Source: Branchinecta lynchi (lineage: Eukaryota; Arthropoda; Branchiopoda; Anostraca; Branchinectidae). Taken from it: a stretch of DNA of 64,000 nucleotides. Position 1 is the stretch's first letter. Every line of letters begins with the position of its first letter. Shown here one piece after another: positions 1-11,330 of this stretch. The position numbers and the translations under genes are program-made. A model generated the notes under the pieces. It did no database searches, was not told where the DNA came from, and worked only from the letters and a program-made list of their open reading frames with translations. The DNA is taken from NCBI GenBank assembly GCA_023053575.1, contig JAKZAP010000014.1:11682938-11746937 (forward strand), given 5' to 3'.

Positions 1-518
1 GTAGATATGACGTATAGGGATAACCACGCAGATGCTGAATGCATATAAGTAAGTGTATTTATAACCCACAAAATGTTTTACAACATAAGAGTGTGGAGTA
101 GAAGAGATAAATTGAAATAAAAAGAAAAGAACAAGAGACAACAAGAAAATAACATACAAACAGACAATATCGCATCAACTATCAGCCAAAAAATCTAATC
201 AGTCGGTGATGCGGCAACAGACGTAGACAAGACTTCTGACGGAAATCAGAATGCAAATCTTGCAGCCGTGACAAAATGTCAGTAGCTCCGTAAGATTTAA
301 TAATCTTAGAATTACTGTGGGACCGGGGTTAGTTTTTAGTTTTCTCAGATGATTAGCTATTGGCCCTAACCTGTTTCCAATTGTCTGGATAAGATAATAC
401 ATTTTTTTAATCCCATCGAAACCTTAGGTCTTGTTTTTTTTACAGTTGATGTCTTGAAACTGTCTACGGACACATATAAAACTTTGTTTCTTTCACTAAA
501 CTCCACATTTGCTTTCAG
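1..518. other. Intron upstream of Ig2 exon
   Basis: No coding signal is seen here. The stretch is AT-rich and ends in a pyrimidine tract and AG acceptor at 517-518. It contains a fragment of repeat family A in reverse orientation near 330-436. Confidence 0.6.
330..436 (-). repeat. Family A fragment (A8)
   Basis: About 105 bp matches the GGTCTTGTT end of family A in reverse orientation: the segment with TCAGATGATTAGCTATTGG, the CTGGATAAGA region and ATCCCATCGAAACC, ending in GGTCTTGTT. The remainder of the element is missing. Confidence 0.7.
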
Positions 519-644
519 AAACATTCCAAGGAGAGGAGCTGATAATTCCGAAAGTTAGTCGGACGGATTCCGGAGCTTATTTCTGCATAGCAAGCAACGG
601 AGTGCCACCGATCGTTAGCAAGAGAGTCATGCTGGATGTCGAAT
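519..644 (+). CDS. Ig2 (C-terminal half) exon of Lachesin/DIP-like gene
   Basis: The exon has 126 nt, entered and left in phase 1. It follows the acceptor TTTGCTTTCAG and ends at the donor T|GTAAGT. The translation begins ETFQGEELIIPKVSRTDSGA and continues into YFCIASNGVPP and then SKRVMLDVE. The D-S-G-A-Y-F-C motif holds the second disulphide cysteine and the tyrosine-corner of an Ig fold. The segment CIASNGVPP followed by VSKR is characteristic of Ig2 in Lachesin and DIP proteins. The first half of this Ig domain is encoded upstream of the window. This exon codes for an extracellular adhesion domain; its partner cannot be inferred. Confidence 0.85.
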
Positions 645-1011
645 GTAAGTTACTTTTTCAACTGCGTTTCCGTCCGTGATAGAGGACTATTCTACTGAAC
701 AAAAAAATATCGTCGCTTATCTGTTGGTAATGTTATTAACCAATAAATATAACAAATAAATGGCGAATATTAACTAACATCGAGAAAAACAAATTCGCTC
801 TTTTTATTTTCGTTTCTGTAAATTCCGGCTCCGCCTCCCTCCTTGGAGCCGAAATAGTAAAATCGTCACTACCTACAACATCACTGAGCCACTTACAGCA
901 GTTGGACAACTTATACAGAAGTACAACAATAACATTAAGCATCAATGGGAGAGCATTCTTCTACAATAGGATGGTTTGTAGGTAGGAAATAGATGTCGTA
1001 GTCTCCATGTT

Positions 1012-1311
1012 CCCGATGAAAATTTATCTCAAAATAGTACTATGAAGTAGTACGAAAAAGTAGCATGCAGTACTAACAATCCTACTACATGCTTCTACTT
1101 AAAGGCTATCGTGTTACTGCGTACTACTATATGCTACTGCTAGTAAGACCGGGTGCTACTTTGGCAAGAAAGGATGCTACTGGATACTACTACATAAGAT
1201 TGGACCAGTCTGAGGCACATTAAATGATATTCTTTGCTATTACATAGTATTACATGCAACGTTTTCGTACCACTACCATACTACTACGCAGGCTACAAAT
1301 TTGTCATCGGG
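1012..1311 (+). repeat. MITE family D, copy D1
   Basis: A 300-bp element with terminal inverted repeats: it starts CCCGATGA and ends TCATCGGG. TT flanks both sides (1010-1011 and 1312-1313), which fits a 2-bp duplication. The interior is a run of TACTAC, AGTAGT and GCTACT words with no coding frame. Two other near-full copies lie at 13262 and 63199. Confidence 0.85.
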
Positions 1312-2281
1312 TTTATCTGGTCTCCTCTTCTTATATGTTTCCTTCTTCTTTTCTTTCTTTATTCCTACTCCGTCTATGCCATGTGCTCTTTGATGGTTGA
1401 AAAATAAAATTTGTTATTATTATTATTATAATAACTTACAGGTCAAAATCAAATAATATCAGCTTAAGCTGTTGTGTACGAAGTTAGAAAGGAAGGGACG
1501 ACGCTCTTCGCGAACCCCTGATGAGCGCATCTGATTGGCTGTAATGGGGGAGTCTTTTCGCCAGGTTTCTAACGTAAAATAAGCCTATTTTATTTATTTA
1601 TTAATTAATGTCCCGCTTTTTGAATAACAGCGGAATATGAGTAAAATACACAAAGTAAAACACACATTTAAAACACTAAACAAAACAATGTAAACAAACA
1701 ATAACACATTCTTTCCATTTAGTTTAAAAACACATTAAAATGAAAAACTGGCTAATAATTTCGTGGGCATAGAGGGCAGGATAATGCCTATGAATATCAG
1801 CCTATGAATTGGGGGATTTAAAGGAGACCAAACTCCATTCAAAGTATGGCAGGTAAAGTCGCCCACCGCGAATCCCTGATTTTTGGGAACCTCGAACATA
1901 ACTTCGTATACCCTATGCCAAAGTGTGCGGGCCTGTGGGTACCTTAACGGTTACTATCTCCAAAGGAATCTTGATCGGTTGATTTGTGAAAGGGAAATTT
2001 GGCAACCGGAGCAGTTTCAAGTTCAGAATTTACACAATATTATATGAAATAATAACTTAACGGTATATCGCGTTATTCCATTTGGGATTGGATTTGGGTT
2101 TGGAGGAATGGTGAGAAAAGGGGAAAGAGTAGGTGGTTGCGGGCTCTACCGTCCGATACTTAACAACCAAGGACGGGTTCATGCGGTTTGGATTCGGAAT
2201 ATATTACTATTTTATTGGGTTAGGTTACCAGCATTTGACATCGGGTATAAAGTGTTAACCGTTTAATTTTTGTGACACCTT

Positions 2282-2430
2282 CACTGTAAAAAGTTTCTCC
2301 GAGTAAGGATTAAAGTTAACTGGAGTATTTGCTACTGGGATTAATCTTATCTCCACTGGGATAATATAAATCCGAATTAGAGATAATATTCAGTAGAGAC
2401 AAGATTAATCCCAGTAGCAAATACTACAAG
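2282..2430 (+). repeat. Palindromic MITE family H, copy H1 (3' end degraded)
   Basis: It begins CACTGTAAAAA and is built around two opposed words, TTTGCTACTGGGATTAATC and its complement GATTAATCCCAGTAGCAAA. The right terminal TTTTTACAGTG seen in the 32941 copy is lost. It should fold into one long hairpin. Confidence 0.75.
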
Positions 2431-2793
2431 ATTGGTGACACTTGGTATTCAAAACTAACAAAAGTATATCTTTAAAGCTGATTCATTTAGTTTTAGTTTT
2501 AATCGGTTATGAGATGCGACAGCGGATTGTGTGAACTAGTTAAGAGTGTAGGCTATCAGGAAATTGGGAAACTCACTTTCATTTCGTTAATTTCTCGGAT
2601 AAAGACAGGTGGGAAGATGCTAGTTATTGCGTTAAGCATAATCTTCTTGTGACGTAAAATAGTTAGTGCAAAACACAAGGGTGTCATCACCAGTGGCATA
2701 TTTCTGTTTAAACAAACAAGACAGCTGACTATATATATATTTTATTTGTAACCCGCCAAATACACAAGGTGATACGGACTAAAGAGCACAACG

Positions 2794-3765
2794 AACAAGA
2801 CCAAAGGTGTCGATGGGATCCCTAAAATCTAATATTTGGTTCAGACAGTGGGTCTTGTCTTCGCCAGATCCGGTCTTCGCCAGGCTAATCATCAGAGAAA
2901 ACTAAGTTCAGATATACCTCTATAAGCGCTATCTATTTTGACGACACTGACCGAAACTTCCTGCTTTACTTCTGTCAAGTTTCCAGTTTCGCCCGAATTC
3001 CGAGCAAACTACTAGTCCAGCAAAAAGAGAAAATTCAGAAACAAATCCAGCGTCGAATCCCTATAAAGAATATCTAATCAACTTTGAATAAAAGTTCGAC
3101 TAAAAAAAAAATCCGGTTACAACCGGTCTAATCAAACTTTTCCTTTTAACAAATTTTCCGGCTTTGGCCGGATTCCGGGCGAACTAGTTGTCCGGCGAGA
3201 AAATCTTTTTCTCCATCGTATTCAGCATGTCTTTTTATCCCTAAAACAAACATTTAATCAACTTCAAATGAAACTTTTACTTTTAACCAACTTTCCGGTT
3301 TTTGCCGGATTCCGGACGAACTACTTGTTAGACGAGAAAATGGTTTCCACCATCGTGTTCAGCATGTCTTCTTACCCCTAAATCGACCATTTAATCAACT
3401 TCATATAAAACTTTTGCTTTTAACCAACTTTCCGGGTTTTGCCGGATTCAGGACGAACTACTTGTCCGGCGAGAAAATGGTTTTCACTGTCTTGCTCAGC
3501 ATGCCTTCTTACACCATAATCCACTATCACATTAGCTGTTTAAAAATATTTTGTTTGTCCCTTAATTTGTACCCCCTCCCCCACCCCTAAATGTAGGGCT
3601 ACAGAGCCCATCTACGAAACTGACCTTACCCTTGACCAAACCTGACACCAAGTTTCATCAAAATATCTCATTCCCTTCGAGAGTTATAGTGCGTACAGAC
3701 GGACAGGCGGACAACTTTTGCGATGTCATGGGTATCCCTCCACTTAGGTTTTGGGATCCCGAAAA
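2794..3765 (+). mobile_element. Family A Helentron/DINE-like element, copy A1
   Basis: It starts AACAAGACCAAAGG followed by GATGGGATCCC and ends TTTTGGGATCCC. The middle has units of about 135 bp, each starting with a TTCCGG..GCCGGATTCCGG word (near 3157, 3291 and 3428). Near the right end are ACAGACGGACAGGCGGAC and a conserved segment CGATGTCATGGGTATCCCTC. No coding frame is present. Subterminal GGGATCCC, a central tandem repeat and a short tetranucleotide tract match the plan of non-autonomous Helentrons (DINE-type); the class is inferred. Confidence 0.7.
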
Positions 3766-5504
3766 CATCGCAAGATAAATAACAGTATAACACACTCAAA
3801 ATTCTGACATAATTTCTAACTGGGCCTGAAAAGTTCATGAAAAACATCATTATATATGGGCTCCAGCCTCGGAAGGGGCCCGGGCCATAGGATCTGTAGT
3901 TATAAAGTGTAAGCAAGTTGTACTTGTCTGTTTCATTTCTATCTAAGAGTTGTTGAAAAAGAAGATGAAGTTTTTTTTTTGTTTTTTAAATATTACCAAA
4001 AAGAGGGCCCCGATTTATGTGAACTGCCTAGGAACCCTGGATCTCTATGTCCGGGCCTGGTTAACCCCCCGCCCCCCCCCCCCAAAAAAAAAAGAAGAAG
4101 ACAATAATCAAGTATAATCTGAGAATTCATGTGTAAATATTTCTGTGTTGGCGATACCGATACCGGTGAAACCGAAAATATTAAACTGAATTAAGAACAT
4201 GGGGACGAAAAATAAACAATATACTCACGAAGGCTTATGGAACAAGACCAAAGGTTTCGATGGGATCCCAAAAATTTTAATATTTGCTCCCGACAATTCG
4301 CTCTTGTAGATATTCGGTCTTCAACAGACTTCTTAAACATTTTTACTATTAAAAATTTACAAACAGGTTAAGGCCAATGGTAATAATCGGAGAAGACCAA
4401 GTTCGTATTTGACAGTGCAAAATGATGCGCCAGCTGAATCTCACTAAGTTCAGATATATTCAGATATCCGTTTTGTGCTGTCAAATATTCATGTATTGAT
4501 TCAGGATGTGGTTTACCTTATAGCCTGCGTCGTATCTCCTTCCTTCCTTACTTCTGCCCAACTTCCGGTTTCGGCCGGATTCCGGACAACCTATTTGTCT
4601 GGCAAAAAACTAAAGCTCAAAAACGAATTCAGCATGTCTGCTTACCTTATATCCTACATCAAATCAACTTCAGATTGAAATTTTACATTTTACAAATTTT
4701 CCGGTCTCAGCCGGATTCCGAGCGATCTATACTTCCGGTGAGAAAATGATCGTCGCAGTCGAATTCAACATGACTTCTTACCCGAAAACCGAACATCTTA
4801 TCAAATTTAAATAAAACTTTTACTTCTAACAAATTCTCCGGTTTTGGCTGGATTCCGGCCGAACTAATTGTCCGGCGCGAAAATAAGTTTCATATTCGGA
4901 CTCAGCACGTCTTCTTTGCCCTGTATCGAACCTGTTGTCAACTTCATACTAGACCTACGTTGCCTGGGCAACGTGAAGTGTTGCGGCAACCTTTGTCCGG
5001 CTTCGCTGACTAAAGGGTTGCGAGAGCAACACTTTGTTTTTTTTTTCCTTCGCTGTCGGTTAAATGCTGAAGTTGTCAACTTATTGAAGCTTTTAAAACT
5101 GCATGTTCTAGAAAGAATAATCAAATGATCAAAAGCTAGTCTTCAGCGTTGAAAAAACAACAACAAAAGAATATCGGAAGAAGGGACTAAATTGAACTTT
5201 AATCCTTTTCAATCGTGGACATCGTGACCAATGAAAACTTTGAAAAATATCTTATATAATCTAGTTGGTATTATAAAGCTATCCGTAACTTTTCAGGATC
5301 ACTAACAACAAACAGGTATCGCCTATTTTTGGTTTCAGTGTGTACCTTACTACTGAAGTTGTCAACCCCTTGAAACTTCCAAACTGGTTTATCTTATGAA
5401 GGATTTTTGTTAAAAAAAATGGATGACATAAACTTTGATCAGCTCATCAAGGGCTATCGATTGCCCTAACAGCAACAAAGAATGTCGGAAAAAGGGACTA
5501 AATT

Positions 5505-6580
5505 GTGTTGCGAGAGCAACACTTTGGTTTTGTCCTCGTTTTTTTTTTTTTTTTTTTTTTTTCCTATGACTCCGATTTCATTTTATTCCTGGTAACTGGG
5601 AAGGGTCTAACCTGTGCGGTTTTTACGGAAAGTGTGGACCTTAGGCCGGATTGATGAATATGACATTACATTTTGGAAAGCTCCGTAGAACTCTTGCCTG
5701 GGGCCAATAAGGATGGTTTTTGCTTGTCCTCGAGCCAGAGCCTACGGATTGCGAAGTGAAGTGGAGTTGTATAGCCTATGTCGGAGAGGACCATCTCAAG
5801 TTGTGTAGCGAACCTTTCGTTTCATCAAACCATGTTTCTGCTTTCGAGTGGAAAGCTCCGTTCTAGCACGCTAGCAGGCAGGCACCAGTTTCAAATTGAA
5901 GATGGACTAAAATCTATAAGTGTTAAATATATGCGGCAGTTACCCGGCCCCACAGCCAACATATCTTCTTTGAGTGATAAATAGAAAAATCTACAGAGAC
6001 AAAAAAGTGGCTTTTTCCCACGGGACCGAAAGTGCTGCCATCTATTGTTTCTGTCCATGTCTGCGACGATTCCAGCTGAGTTTATATTTTTTTTTTTTTG
6101 CACTTGGGTTTGCGGTAGAGTAACGGTATCAGATGTGCCCCTTAAACTTTAAAAGTTCTCTCATTGCTAAAGAAACTAGAGCTTATCCTTTGCTCCTTTC
6201 TAAGTCGTGACGTTAGAAAGTTGGCCTACGGCAAAAAAGTCAACTTTTGAACTAAGACAGGTAGAATTTGTTTTTCGACGGCAATCGATAGCCACTGATG
6301 AGCTGATCAAAGTATATGTCATCAATTTTTTGGTACAAAAATTCCTTCATGAGATACACCAGTTTGAAAATTTCAAAGGGGTTGACAACTTCAGTAGTAA
6401 GGTACATTGAAACCAAAAATAGGCGATAGCAGTTATGAGCCATGTAGGGGACTTTTAAGCAACAGTCGACTGTTAGCTCATAATCATCTACGGTAATGAG
6501 GGCCTTGCAGCTTTTGCTAGCTGGTGTACCTGTTATTTGTTTCCGGTGGATTCGATGGTAAGAACAATTTGGTTCCATTT
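5505..6580 (+). repeat. Left arm of inverted repeat in complex C
   Basis: About 1.07 kb, starting with hairpin GTGTTGCGAGAGCAACAC at 5505-5522 and a T-tract, and pairing with 9840-10888. Part of the arm (from about 6070) recurs as a direct repeat from about 6595, which makes a tandem unit of roughly 525 bp. Confidence 0.75.
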
Positions 6581-8525
6581 GTGAACACGATTTCAGCTGA
6601 GTTTATCATTCGTTTTTTTGCACTTGGGTTTGCGGTAGAGAAATGGTATCAGATGTACCTCTTAAACTTTAGAAGTTCTCTCATTGGTAAAGAAACTAGA
6701 GCTTATCCTTTGCTCCTTTCTAAGTGGTGACGTTAGAAAGTTGGCCTACGGCAAAAAAGTCAACTTTTGAACTAATACAGGTAGAATTTTTTTTTTCGAC
6801 GGCAATCGATAGCCGCTGATGAGCTGATCAAAGTATATGTCATCCATTTTTTGATACACAAATTCCTTCATGAGATACACCAGTTTGAAAGTTTCAAGGG
6901 GTTGACAACTTCAGTAGTAAGGTACACACTGAAACCAAAAATAGGTGATACCAGTTGTGAGACATGTAGGGGACTTGTACGCGGCAGTCGAGTATTAGCT
7001 CATAATCATCTTCGGCAATGAGGTGTTTGCAGCTTTCGCTAGTTGGCGTACCTGTCATTTGATGGTAAGAACAATTAGGTTCCCAATTGTAAGACATGCA
7101 AGGGACTTGTCAGTAATAATAGGCTGTTATGCTACAAAAATCTTCAGCGATGAGGTGTTTGCAACTTTTGCTAGCCGGTGTACCCATTATTTTTATCCGG
7201 TGAACTTGATGTCTATCACGGGAAAGGGACTTGTCAGTAGAATCGGTGCACGAGGGGCTAGAAATTTGTGCAAATTGTTGCACATTGTATTCGATTTATA
7301 TAAAACTGACGGTAAGAAAGTTTGTATCGATGGTCTCTCGCTGTATCCTAGGATTTACTGTTTTCGCAACGGGTACAAACGATAATGTAAAACAAGGTAG
7401 TTTCGTAATAATTAATAGTGTCATCTATGGTATTTTAATCCTAAAAAGTTGCGGATAGCTTTATAATACCAACTAGATTATATAGGATATTATTCCAAGT
7501 TTTCATCCGTCACAATGTCTACGATTGAAAAGGATAAAGTTCAACTGACTGCAAAGTCAATTTAGTCCCTTTTTCCGATATTCTTTTGTTGTGGTTAGGG
7601 CAATCGATGCCCTTGATGAGCTGATCAAAGTATATGTCATCCATTTTTTTGAACAAAAATCCTTAATGAGATAAACGAGTTTGAAAGTTTCAAGGGGTTG
7701 ACAACTTCAGGAGTAACGTACACACTGAAACCAAAAATAGGCGATACCAGTTGTGAGACATGTAAGGGACTTGTAAGCAACAGTCGACTGTAAGCAACAG
7801 TCGACTGTTAGCTCATAATCATCTTCGGCAATGAGGAGTTTGCAGCTTTTGCTAGTTGGTATACCTGTTATTTGTATCAGGTGTATTAGATGGTAAGAAC
7901 AATTTTGTTCCCAAAAAGCCAAAACGGCTTTTATGCTATAATCATCTTCAGCGATGAGGGGTTTGCAACTTTTAATAGCTGGTGTATCCATTATTTGTTC
8001 CGATGAATTTGATGTCAATCACGGGAGAGGGACTTGTAAGTAAGAATCGGTTCACGAGGGGCTAGAAATTTTTGAAAATTGGTGCACATTGTATTAGATA
8101 TCTGTAAATATGACGGTAAGAAAGTTTGTATTGATGGTCTATCGCTATAACCGAGGATTAACTGTTTACACAACGGGTACAAACGATACGGTAATCTAAA
8201 ACAATAAGGTAGTTTTGTAATAATTAATAGTGTCATTTATGGTATTTTAATCCTGAAACGTTACGGATAGCTTTATAATACCAACTAGATTATATAAGAT
8301 ATTGTTCCAAGTTTTCATCCGTCACGATATCTACGATTGAAAAGGATAAAGTCCAACTGACCGCCAAGTCAATTTAGTCCCTTCTTCCGATATTGTTTTG
8401 TTGTTGGTTTTACAACGCTAAAGAACAGCTTTTGATCATGTGATTATTCTTTTTAGAACATACCGTTTTAAAAGCTTCGATAAGTTGACAATTTCAGCAT
8501 TTAACCGACAGCGAAGAAGCAAAAC

Positions 8526-8610
8526 CAAAGTGTTGCTCTCGCAACACTTTAGTCGGCGAAGCCGGACAAAGGTTGCGGCAACACTTCACGTTGCCCCGGC
8601 AACGTAGGTC
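8526..8610 (+). repeat. Chain of short hairpins inside complex C
   Basis: GTGTTGCTCTCGCAACAC is followed by GGTTGCGGCAACA and then CGTTGCCCCGGCAACG, three consecutive GTTGC..GCAAC stem-loops. The inverse chain occurs at about 4952-5035, and single hairpins cap both outer arms at 5505 and 10871. Confidence 0.7.
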
Positions 8611-9839
8611 TAGTTGACTTTGCATTCAGTTGAACTTTATCCGTTTCAATCGTAGACATCGTGACGGATGAAAACTTGGAATAATATCTAATATAATCTA
8701 GTTGGTATTATAAAGCTATCCGTAACTTTTCAGGATTATAATACCACAGATGACACTATTACTTATTACGAACTACCTCATTGTTTTACATTATCGTTTG
8801 TACCCCTAGGTTACAGCGATGGACCATCGATACAAACTTTCTTACCGTCAGATTTATAGAAAACGCATACAATATGCACCAGTTTGCACAAATTTCTAGT
8901 CCCTCGTGAACCGATTCTTAGTTCCAAGTCCCTCTTCCGTGATAGACATCGAAGTTCACCGGATAAAAATAATGGGTACACCAGCTAGCAAAAGTTGAAA
9001 ACCCCTCATCGCTGAAGATGAGTGTACCATAACAGCCGATTATCACTTACAAGTCCCTTGCATACCTTGCCATTGGACCATCGAATACACCGGAAACAAA
9101 TAACAGGTACACCAAGTAGCAAAAGGTGCAAACCCCTCATCGCTGAAGATGATTATGAGCTAACAGTCGACTGTTGCTTACAAGTCCCCTACATGTCTCA
9201 CAACTGGTATCGCCTACTTTTGGTTTCAGTGTGCATCTTACTACTGAAGTTGTCAACCCCTTGAAATTTACGAACTGGTGTATCTCATGAAGGATCTTTT
9301 GTACTAAAATATGGATGACATATACTTTGATCAGCTCATCAACGGCTATCGATTGCCGTATATTCTACCTGTCTTAGTTCAAAAGTTGACTTTTTTGCCG
9401 TAGGCCAACTTTCTAACGTCACCGCTTAGAAAGGAGCAAAGGATAAGCTCTAATTTCTTTAGCAATGAGAGAACTTTTAAAGTTAAGAGGCATATGTGAT
9501 ACCATTTCTCTATCGCAAACCAAAGTGCAAAAAAACGAACGATAAACTCAGCTGAAATCGCGCACACAAATGGATAGAAACAATAGATGGCAGCACTTTC
9601 GGACCTCTGGGAAAAAGCCACTTTTTTGTTTCTGTAGATTTTTCTATTTCTCACTCAAAGAAGATATATAGGCTCTTGAACCGATTCCTACTTACAAGTC
9701 CCTCTCCCGTGATATACATTAAGTTAACCGAAAACAAATAATGGGTACACCAGCTAGCAAAAGCTGCAAACCCATCATCGCAGAAGGTAGCATAACAGCC
9801 GATTATTACTTACAAGTCCCTTGCATATCTTACCATTGG

Positions 9840-10888
9840 GAACCAAATTGTTCTTACCATCGAATACACCGGAAACAAATAACAGGTACACCAACTAGCA
9901 AAAGCCGCAAACCCCTCATTACCGAAGATGATTATGAGCTAACAGTCGACTGTTGCTTGAAAGTCCCCTACATGTCTCATAACTGGTATCGCCTATTTTT
10001 GGTTTCAGTGTACCTCACTACTGAAGTTGTCAACCCCTTTGAAATTTTCAAACTGGTGTATCTCATGAAGGAATTTTTGTACCAAAAAATGGATGACATA
10101 TACTTTGATCAGCTCATCAATGGCTATCGATTGCCGTCAAAAAAAAAATCTACCTGTCTTAGTTCAAAACTTGACTTTTTTGCCGTAGGCCAACTTTCTA
10201 ACGTCACGACTTAGAAAGGAGCAAAGGATAAGCTCTAGTTTCTTTAGCAATGAGAGAACTTTTAAAGTTTATCTGATACCGTTACCCTACCGCAAACCCA
10301 AGTGCAAAAAAAAAATATGATAAACTCAGCTGAAATCGTCGCAGACATGGACAGAAACAATAGATGGCAGCACTTTCGGACCCGTGGGAAAAAGCCACTT
10401 TTTTGTCTCTGTAGATTTTTCTGTTTATCACTCAAAGAAGATATGTTGGCTGTGGGGCCGGGTAACTGCCGCATATATTTTAGTCCATCTTCAATTTGAA
10501 ACTGGTGCCTGCCTGCTTGCGTGCTAGAACGGAGCTTTCCACTCGAAAGCAGAAACATGGTTTGATGAAACGAAAGGTTCGCTACACAACTTCAGATAGT
10601 CCTCTCTGACATAGGCTATACAACTCCACTTCACTTCGCAAACCGTAGGCTCTGGCTCGAGGACAAGCAAAAACCATCCTTATTGGCCCCAGGCAAGAGT
10701 TTTACGGAGCTTTCCAAAATCTAATGTCATATTCATCAATCTGGTCTAAGGTCCACACTTTCCGTAGAAACCGCACAGGTTAGACCCTTCCCAGTTACCA
10801 GGAATAAAATGAAATCGGCGGAATAGGAAAAAAAAAAAAAAAAAAAAAAAAAAACAAGGACAAAACCAAAGTGTTGCTCTCGCAACAC
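9840..10888 (-). repeat. Right arm of inverted repeat in complex C
   Basis: Reverse-complement partner of 5505-6580, ending at hairpin GTGTTGCTCTCGCAACAC (10871-10888). Differences between the arms are scattered substitutions and small indels, so the duplication is not brand new. Confidence 0.75.
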
Positions 10889-11330
10889 AATTAAACTTTT
10901 ACTTTTCACAAATTTTCTGGCTTTCGCCGGATTCCGGGTAAACTTTTTGCCCAACGAGAAAATAAATTCCATATTCAATACAGCACGTCTCCATACTCCT
11001 ATATCGACTATCTCAATAGCTTTCAAAAAATATTTTTTTGTCTCTTAATTTGAAACCCCTCCCCCACCCTCAAATATAGGGCTACAGAGCCTATCTTCGA
11101 ACTTGACCTGTACTTTGACCCAAAGGATCCTCCCACCCAGTTTCATCAAAGTATCAAAATTCCTTCGTGAGTTATCGTGCGGACAGACAGACGGACAACT
11201 TTTGCGATGTCATAGGTATCCCTCCACTTACGTTTTGGGATCCCCAAAAGTAGGCTGCTAGGAGAACTTTTTTAACCGCAGGCAGTCATATAGGCGCTGG
11301 AAGACGTGACCAAGCCAACATATGCGACGG

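Larger units (their letters stand above)
4950..10888. repeat. Large inverted-repeat complex C
   Basis: Sequence from 5505 to about 6580 reappears in reverse complement from 10888 back to about 9840, including a long poly-T at about 5541-5562 matched by a poly-A at about 10830-10854. Between the arms, blocks are also repeated directly and inversely: about 7200-7560 and 7990-8400 are direct copies, 8630-8950 is an inverted copy, and 4950-5220 is matched inversely by 8330-8608. The right end is the perfect hairpin GTGTTGCTCTCGCAACAC. Open frames here are repeat by-products present on both arms. No transposase is visible. It is best described as a foldback-like composite of unknown class. Confidence 0.8.
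4241..11247 (+). mobile_element. Family A copy A2, split by repeat complex C
   Basis: The left part is 4241 to about 4949 and the right part 10889-11247. The left part has the AACAAGACCAAAGG start and several TTCCGG repeat units. The right part resumes inside a unit at ATTAAACTTTTACTTTTCAC and runs to the normal end CGTTTTGGGATCCC. Between them lies the 6-kb inverted-repeat complex, so complex C arrived after this copy of A. Confidence 0.65.

Noticed and set aside
1517..1540. Hammerhead-like CTGATGAG motif
   Set aside because: No stem III/GAAAC partner at the required spacing.
7023..7385. 120-codon open frame on +
   Set aside because: Also inside complex C; the equivalent positions of the other copies (7990-8400, 8630-8950) are not open.
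9741..10214. 157-codon open frame on +
   Set aside because: It lies in the right arm of complex C; the same protein-like words appear in reverse and shifted copies (6252-6578, 6894-7097, 7707-8018, 9022-9264) with stops. It is a repeat reading, not a conserved gene.
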